From Deltaproteobacteria bacterium (GTDB lineage Bacteria > Desulfobacterota > UBA8473), in assembly GCA_030623035.1 (NCBI GenBank), contig JAUXFK010000095.1, positions 1 to 10,088 of the forward strand: a DNA stretch of 10,088 nucleotides, written 5' to 3'. Shown here one piece after another: positions 6,652 to 10,088 of the stretch. The translations under genes and the position numbers were made by a program. Positions within the stretch are counted from its first letter, which is position 1, and each line of letters begins with the position of its first letter. The notes below the pieces were generated by a model that was given only the letters and a program-made list of their open reading frames with translations, had not been told where the DNA came from and did no database searches.

Positions 6652-8664
6652 ATGGATTGGACAAAAAGACAGATTTTCCCCTTTTCTGCGATTGTCGGAC
6701 AGGAAAAGATGAAGCTTGCACTTATCTTAAACGCCATCTGCCCATCGATCGGGGGTGTTTTGATCAGAGGGGAGAAGGGAACCGCAAAATCAACGGCTGT
6801 CCGAGCATTGGCAGCTCTTTTGCCGGAGATAGAAGTGGTTTCCGGATGCCCTTTTAATTGCGACCCCCATGAATATGAAGGTTTGTGTCCCGAATGTAAA
6901 GCAAAGGTTCATAAGGGGGCTGTTCTACCTACAACAACAAGAAAAATAGGGCTAATCGATCTTCCTCTTGGGGTAACCGAGGATAGGGTGGTGGGTTCTC
7001 TGGATATTGAGTATGCTGTAAAAGAGGGGAAGAGGCGTCTTACGCACGGTCTGCTTGCGGCAGCCCACAGGGGAATCCTGTATATAGATGAAGTCAATCT
7101 GTTAAATGATCATATTGTGGATGTCATCCTCGATGCGGCTGGTATGGGTCTAAATATTATTGAGCGGGAAGGTATCTCTTATGCGCATCGGGCCGAATTC
7201 ATACTTATTGGAACGATGAACCCTGAGGAAGGTGAGTTGCGTCCACAACTCCTTGATCGATTCGGAATGTGTATTGAGATTGAAGGTATACAAGATTCGG
7301 ATGAAAGAATCCGGCTCATTAAACTCAGAGAATGTTTTGACAAAAATAGTACCGACTTTATCAGATATTATCAAAAACATGAGAATAATCTTTCACAAGA
7401 AATTATGCGTGCAAGGAAGCGACTTGCAGGTGTCAAAATCTCAGATGAAATGGTTCAACTCTGCTCCGAACTGGCACTCAATGCATTTGTGGCAGGGCAC
7501 CGTGCAGATATCATTATGCGAAAAACGGCCCTTTGCATTGCATGTTATGAGGGAAGAGAAGAGGTAACTGAAAAGGATGTAAAAGAGGCTGCAGACCTTG
7601 TACTCCTTCACCGTGTAAGGATGCCCCCTCCCCCACAGCATAGACCCGAAGAAAAGGAAGAAGAGCCGCCATCTCCTCCGGAGGAGAAAGAGCCTGAAAA
7701 AGAGGAGGAAGAAACAGAGAACCAAAACCAGCAAAAGAGCGAAGCAAGAGACGAAGAAGAGGGAGATAAAAAGGATAAAGAAGAACCGGAAAGGGGTATC
7801 TCCGATATTCCTATGCTTGATACCGTTTTCCCTGTTGGGTATGCCTTTAAGGTAAGGAAAATTCAAACGGAAAGAGACCGGAGTCTCAGAAAAGGCTCGG
7901 GCAGGAGAAGCCGGACAAGGACATCTTCAAAGGCAGGCAGGTATATCATGAGTACAATGCAGAGAAAGACCGATGACCTGGCCCTCGATGCCACAATAAG
8001 GGCGGCTGCTCCATATCAGATACACAGAAGAAGAAAAGATGTGGCCATCGCCATAGAAGAAACCGATATAAGGGAAAAGATAAGAGAGAAACGAATCGGA
8101 AATTTTATTGTTTTTGTTCTGGATGCCAGCGGTTCTATGGGGGCCGACAAACGAATGATCGAAACAAAAGGGGCGATCCTTTCTCTTCTTCTCGATGCTT
8201 ACCAGAAGAGGGATAAAGTGGCTTTGGTTGCATTTAAGGGAGACCGAGCCGAGATACTTCTTCCTCCAACCAGCAGTATAGAGCTGGCTCATAAGCTCCT
8301 TGAAGAGCTTCCCACCGGAGGGAAGACCCCACTCTGCCATGGCATAACCCTCGGTTACCAGATTATTCAGAGCTATTTCCATAAAGACCCAAATATCTAT
8401 CCATTGCTTATACTTATCTCTGATGGAAAGGCCAATGTGAGCCAATATGGTGGGAAACCTATGTCTGAAGCAATGGAAATAGCGGATATGATAAAGGATG
8501 ATCCCCGCGTCAATACAGCCGTAGTTGATGTTGAAAAATCGGGCATGATATCATTTGGGCTTGCCCATCAATTGTCCATACGAATGGGTGCCGGATATTT
8601 CAAAATCGAGGATCTCAAGGCAGACACATTAGTGAATGTTCTGCGAGAGGATTTATTGAAGTAA
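6652..8664 (+). CDS. chlD: Fused ChlI-ChlD chelatase subunit (AAA+ domain, acidic linker, VWA domain)
   Basis: This is the D-type subunit of the chelatase motor (670 aa), expected to form a double ring with the ChlI protein and bridge to the CobN-like subunit. Domain order: an AAA+ module (about 1-320) with Walker A GEKGTAKST at 40-48, Walker B ILYIDEVN and 'GTMNPEEGELRPQLLDRFG'; a proline/glutamate/lysine-rich low-complexity linker (about 325-382) typical of D subunits; a basic stretch; and a C-terminal VWA domain (about 485-670) with an intact MIDAS: D491-x-S493-x-S495, T559 and D591. The AAA+ module keeps all catalytic motifs, unlike photosynthetic BchD where they are degenerate, so it may be ATPase-active. 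It shares the C66-x3-C70-x8-C79-x2-C82 cluster with the upstream ChlI. The start ATG is preceded by AGAGAGG at 6637-6643. The four-helix-bundle cassette separates it from chlI. Confidence 0.93.
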   Translation: MDWTKRQIFPFSAIVGQEKMKLALILNAICPSIGGVLIRGEKGTAKSTAVRALAALLPEIEVVSGCPFNCDPHEYEGLCPECKAKVHKGAVLPTTTRKIGLIDLPLGVTEDRVVGSLDIEYAVKEGKRRLTHGLLAAAHRGILYIDEVNLLNDHIVDVILDAAGMGLNIIEREGISYAHRAEFILIGTMNPEEGELRPQLLDRFGMCIEIEGIQDSDERIRLIKLRECFDKNSTDFIRYYQKHENNLSQEIMRARKRLAGVKISDEMVQLCSELALNAFVAGHRADIIMRKTALCIACYEGREEVTEKDVKEAADLVLLHRVRMPPPPQHRPEEKEEEPPSPPEEKEPEKEEEETENQNQQKSEARDEEEGDKKDKEEPERGISDIPMLDTVFPVGYAFKVRKIQTERDRSLRKGSGRRSRTRTSSKAGRYIMSTMQRKTDDLALDATIRAAAPYQIHRRRKDVAIAIEETDIREKIREKRIGNFIVFVLDASGSMGADKRMIETKGAILSLLLDAYQKRDKVALVAFKGDRAEILLPPTSSIELAHKLLEELPTGGKTPLCHGITLGYQIIQSYFHKDPNIYPLLILISDGKANVSQYGGKPMSEAMEIADMIKDDPRVNTAVVDVEKSGMISFGLAHQLSIRMGAGYFKIEDLKADTLVNVLREDLLK

Positions 8665-8712
8665 GTAGGTCATGCAAAGTTCGAAAAAGTGACTTAGGAT
8701 AGAGAGAGCAAA

Positions 8713-8718
8713 AAGGAG
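8713..8718 (+). promoter_or_regulatory. Ribosome binding site of the FmdE-family gene
   Basis: AAGGAG, 9 nt before the ATG at 8728, supports that start. The 63-nt gap after chlD contains no clear terminator. Confidence 0.65.
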
Positions 8719-8727
8719 TGAACTGAA

Positions 8728-9699
8728 ATGTCTATAAAAAACGTGGAGATACTACGATCTATCGATAAAAAGGAGCTGGAGTTTATTCAAAGAAGTGTAA
8801 AGGTGGATTATGACAACAGACTCCAACGCCCTCTAAGTTTCTCTCACCAGAATAGAGAGCATAAGGTGACAGAGCTTTTGGGCACATTTAAAGGGGATTT
8901 GTCATCCAGGGATATCTCCTATCTGGTGAAGACCCAGGATGGGGGAACATACCTGCTTTATCTCCATTTCCATGATCCTTCACCTCAGAGTTTTCTATGC
9001 CCATGCCATTGGATACTGGACTTTCGGGTGTTGAGCGATGAGGAGATGATGTTCTTTTTCAAGGAGGAAAGAAAGATGCTGGTTAACATGCAATTAAAGA
9101 GGGTAGTTGATTTCCATGGGCATCTCTGTCCTGATCTTGTAATCGGGTGTAAGGCACATGAACTGGCCATGGAGAGACTATCTCAGAAGGAGAAGCTGGA
9201 TGGAGGTCTAATCGTAATTGCCGAGAACAAAACGAGTGCGCTTGATGCCATCCAGTGCCTTTCAGGCTGTACCCTGGGAAATCAGAGGCTTAAGGTGCAT
9301 GACTTCGGTAAACACAAGTACACATTCCTCATAAGTCGAACCGGACTGGGAGTAAAGTTATCCTTGAAAGAGCAAAGTTTTAAGGATAAACCAGAGTACC
9401 TTGAGCTGGAGGAGAAAGCCGAGAAAGGCGAGGCCACGGTGGAGGATATTGCCCGGTTCCAGAGCCTGCTGGATGAAAGGGTGAAATTGCTTCTTTCTAT
9501 CAGACACGATGCGCTCTTCGATACTGTGATAACAACGAGAAAACCGCCCCGGACCGAGACGTTTACCGACCTTGCCCAATGCGACCGTTGTAGAGACCTG
9601 GTATTGAAATCAAGACTGGTAAACATAAAAGGGTTTTCGATGTGCAGGCAATGTTCTTCCGGTTTGATCTTGTCTTCCACTGATGGCACCTGTCATTGA
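8728..9699 (+). CDS. FmdE-family protein with N-terminal extension and C-terminal zinc ribbon
   Basis: This 323-aa cytoplasmic protein belongs to the family named after formylmethanofuran dehydrogenase subunit E; most bacterial members have no known reaction. Visible parts: a N-terminal region of about 115 residues with a CPCHW motif that I do not recognise; the FmdE core starting with H130-G-H132-L-C134-P, the conserved metal- or ligand-binding motif, followed by ENKTSALDAIQ and C177-x3-C181; a charged helical stretch; and a zinc ribbon C285-x2-C288-x17-C306-x2-C309. No signal peptide is seen. It follows chlD by 63 nt on the same strand and is probably co-transcribed. FmdE-like genes often accompany metal or molybdopterin loci, so here I infer a metal- or tetrapyrrole-handling role with the chelatase, not methanogenesis: no other fmd/fwd genes are visible. 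Confidence 0.85.
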   Translation: MSIKNVEILRSIDKKELEFIQRSVKVDYDNRLQRPLSFSHQNREHKVTELLGTFKGDLSSRDISYLVKTQDGGTYLLYLHFHDPSPQSFLCPCHWILDFRVLSDEEMMFFFKEERKMLVNMQLKRVVDFHGHLCPDLVIGCKAHELAMERLSQKEKLDGGLIVIAENKTSALDAIQCLSGCTLGNQRLKVHDFGKHKYTFLISRTGLGVKLSLKEQSFKDKPEYLELEEKAEKGEATVEDIARFQSLLDERVKLLLSIRHDALFDTVITTRKPPRTETFTDLAQCDRCRDLVLKSRLVNIKGFSMCRQCSSGLILSSTDGTCH

Positions 9700-9776
9700 G
9701 GCTTTCATGCCATAAGTGAGCTGATTATGACCTTATTAGAAGGTTCTTTGATAAGAAAAAAAAGGAAATCGTTCAA

Positions 9777-10088
9777 ATGAACATAAGTCGAGCTGAAGCC
9801 TGTTTGAAGGAAAGATCAGATATAAAACTTCCTGAGGTTATCAGGAACAAAGCAGAGACAGAAGGTCTTTATGATTATGAGATAGCCAGGATATTGAATG
9901 TTGACCTCCCGGCAGTCAGAAAGGTGAAAAAAATCTATGGAATAAAGAGGTCAAATTGCTTTACCAGAAGGTTTGATGAAAGATATGGCAAAGGCTCAAC
10001 AAAAACCTTCCGGCGTATTATTGAAAGTCCCTATTCTTCCCTGGCAGAGGTAGCCAGGCATTTTGGCTTTTCCCGGGAGTATGCCCGC
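9777..10088 (+). CDS. Probable helix-turn-helix DNA-binding protein (3' truncated by window)
   Basis: An open frame runs from ATG 9777 to the window end with no stop (104 residues seen). An A-rich AAGGA lies about 10 nt upstream. Two segments look like helix-turn-helix units of the kind that test whether a site is 'read' by a recognition helix: 'YDYEIARILNVDLPAVRKV' near residues 34-52, and 'SSLAEVARHFGFSREYAR' at the visible end (about 87-104). Both have the pattern small-x-x-A-R-x-(L/F)-x-(V/F). The stretch between is basic. It could be a transcription regulator of the preceding operon or the first gene of a new unit. The family is not recognised and the C-terminal part is missing. Confidence 0.6.
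   Translation, partial: MNISRAEACLKERSDIKLPEVIRNKAETEGLYDYEIARILNVDLPAVRKVKKIYGIKRSNCFTRRFDERYGKGSTKTFRRIIESPYSSLAEVARHFGFSREYAR

Noticed and set aside
8685..8698. AAAGTGACTTAGG in the chlD-FmdE gap, resembling a repeat unit.
   Set aside because: Only about ten bases match one unit, the second unit and inverted partner are missing; chance or a very old remnant cannot be told apart.
9713..9722. AAGTGAGCTG after the FmdE-family gene, resembling the AAGTGAGCTA unit.
   Set aside because: A single nine-base match with no neighbouring units or inverted arm.
9730..9744. Short hairpin (ACCTT/AAGGT) between the FmdE-family gene and the last gene, considered as a terminator.
   Set aside because: The stem is only 5 bp, AT-rich and is not followed by a T-run.

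Overview
The window looks like a piece of a chromosome from an anaerobic, probably Gram-negative bacterium. Desulfobacterota, Nitrospirota or a similar lineage is my guess, from the kind of genes (CobN-type chelatase with ChlI/ChlD-type AAA+ partners, FmdE family, oxygen-sensitive-looking cysteine clusters) and the moderate GC content. The taxon cannot be fixed from this sequence alone. Every supported gene is on the + strand.

Layout. 1-570: 3' part of a FecE/BtuD-type ABC transporter ATPase (start lies outside the window). 669-4079: CobN-like large chelatase subunit. 4076-5050: a membrane 'nucleoside recognition/Gate' protein whose start overlaps the cobN stop by 4 nt. 5140-6195: ChlI-type AAA+ ATPase. 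6228-6584: a small four-helix-bundle protein of the 23S rRNA intervening-sequence family. 6652-8664: a second ChlI-type AAA+ module fused to a ChlD-like acidic linker and VWA domain. 8728-9699: FmdE-family protein with a zinc ribbon. 9777-end: start of a probable helix-turn-helix DNA-binding protein that runs off the window.

How the genes fit together. CobN + ChlI + ChlD is the three-part architecture of the ATP-dependent tetrapyrrole metal chelatases: the large subunit holds the tetrapyrrole, and the I and D subunits form the AAA+ motor. The ABC ATPase and the Gate-type membrane protein point to coupled import of a metal or a metal-tetrapyrrole. The most likely job is cobalt insertion for B12, but CobN-like proteins next to ABC importers can also act on imported tetrapyrroles (HmuS-type heme dechelation), and the sequence does not decide between these.

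The most unusual signal is a family of short repeats in four of the intergenic gaps. The core reads AAGTGAGCTA-AAGTGCCTA-AAGTT and is built of 9-10 nt units. It occurs as a 21-bp perfect palindrome (568-633), as an intact arm with a decayed partner (5064-5130), and as 25-bp inverted repeats (24/25 matching) that exactly bracket the four-helix-bundle gene (6194-6218 and 6610-6634). This gives a picture of an ORF-bearing cassette (6194-6634) inserted between chlI and chlID, plus smaller ORF-less relatives elsewhere in the same operon. It resembles the organisation of 23S rRNA intervening sequences (ORF enclosed by complementary ends), but in a protein-coding operon.
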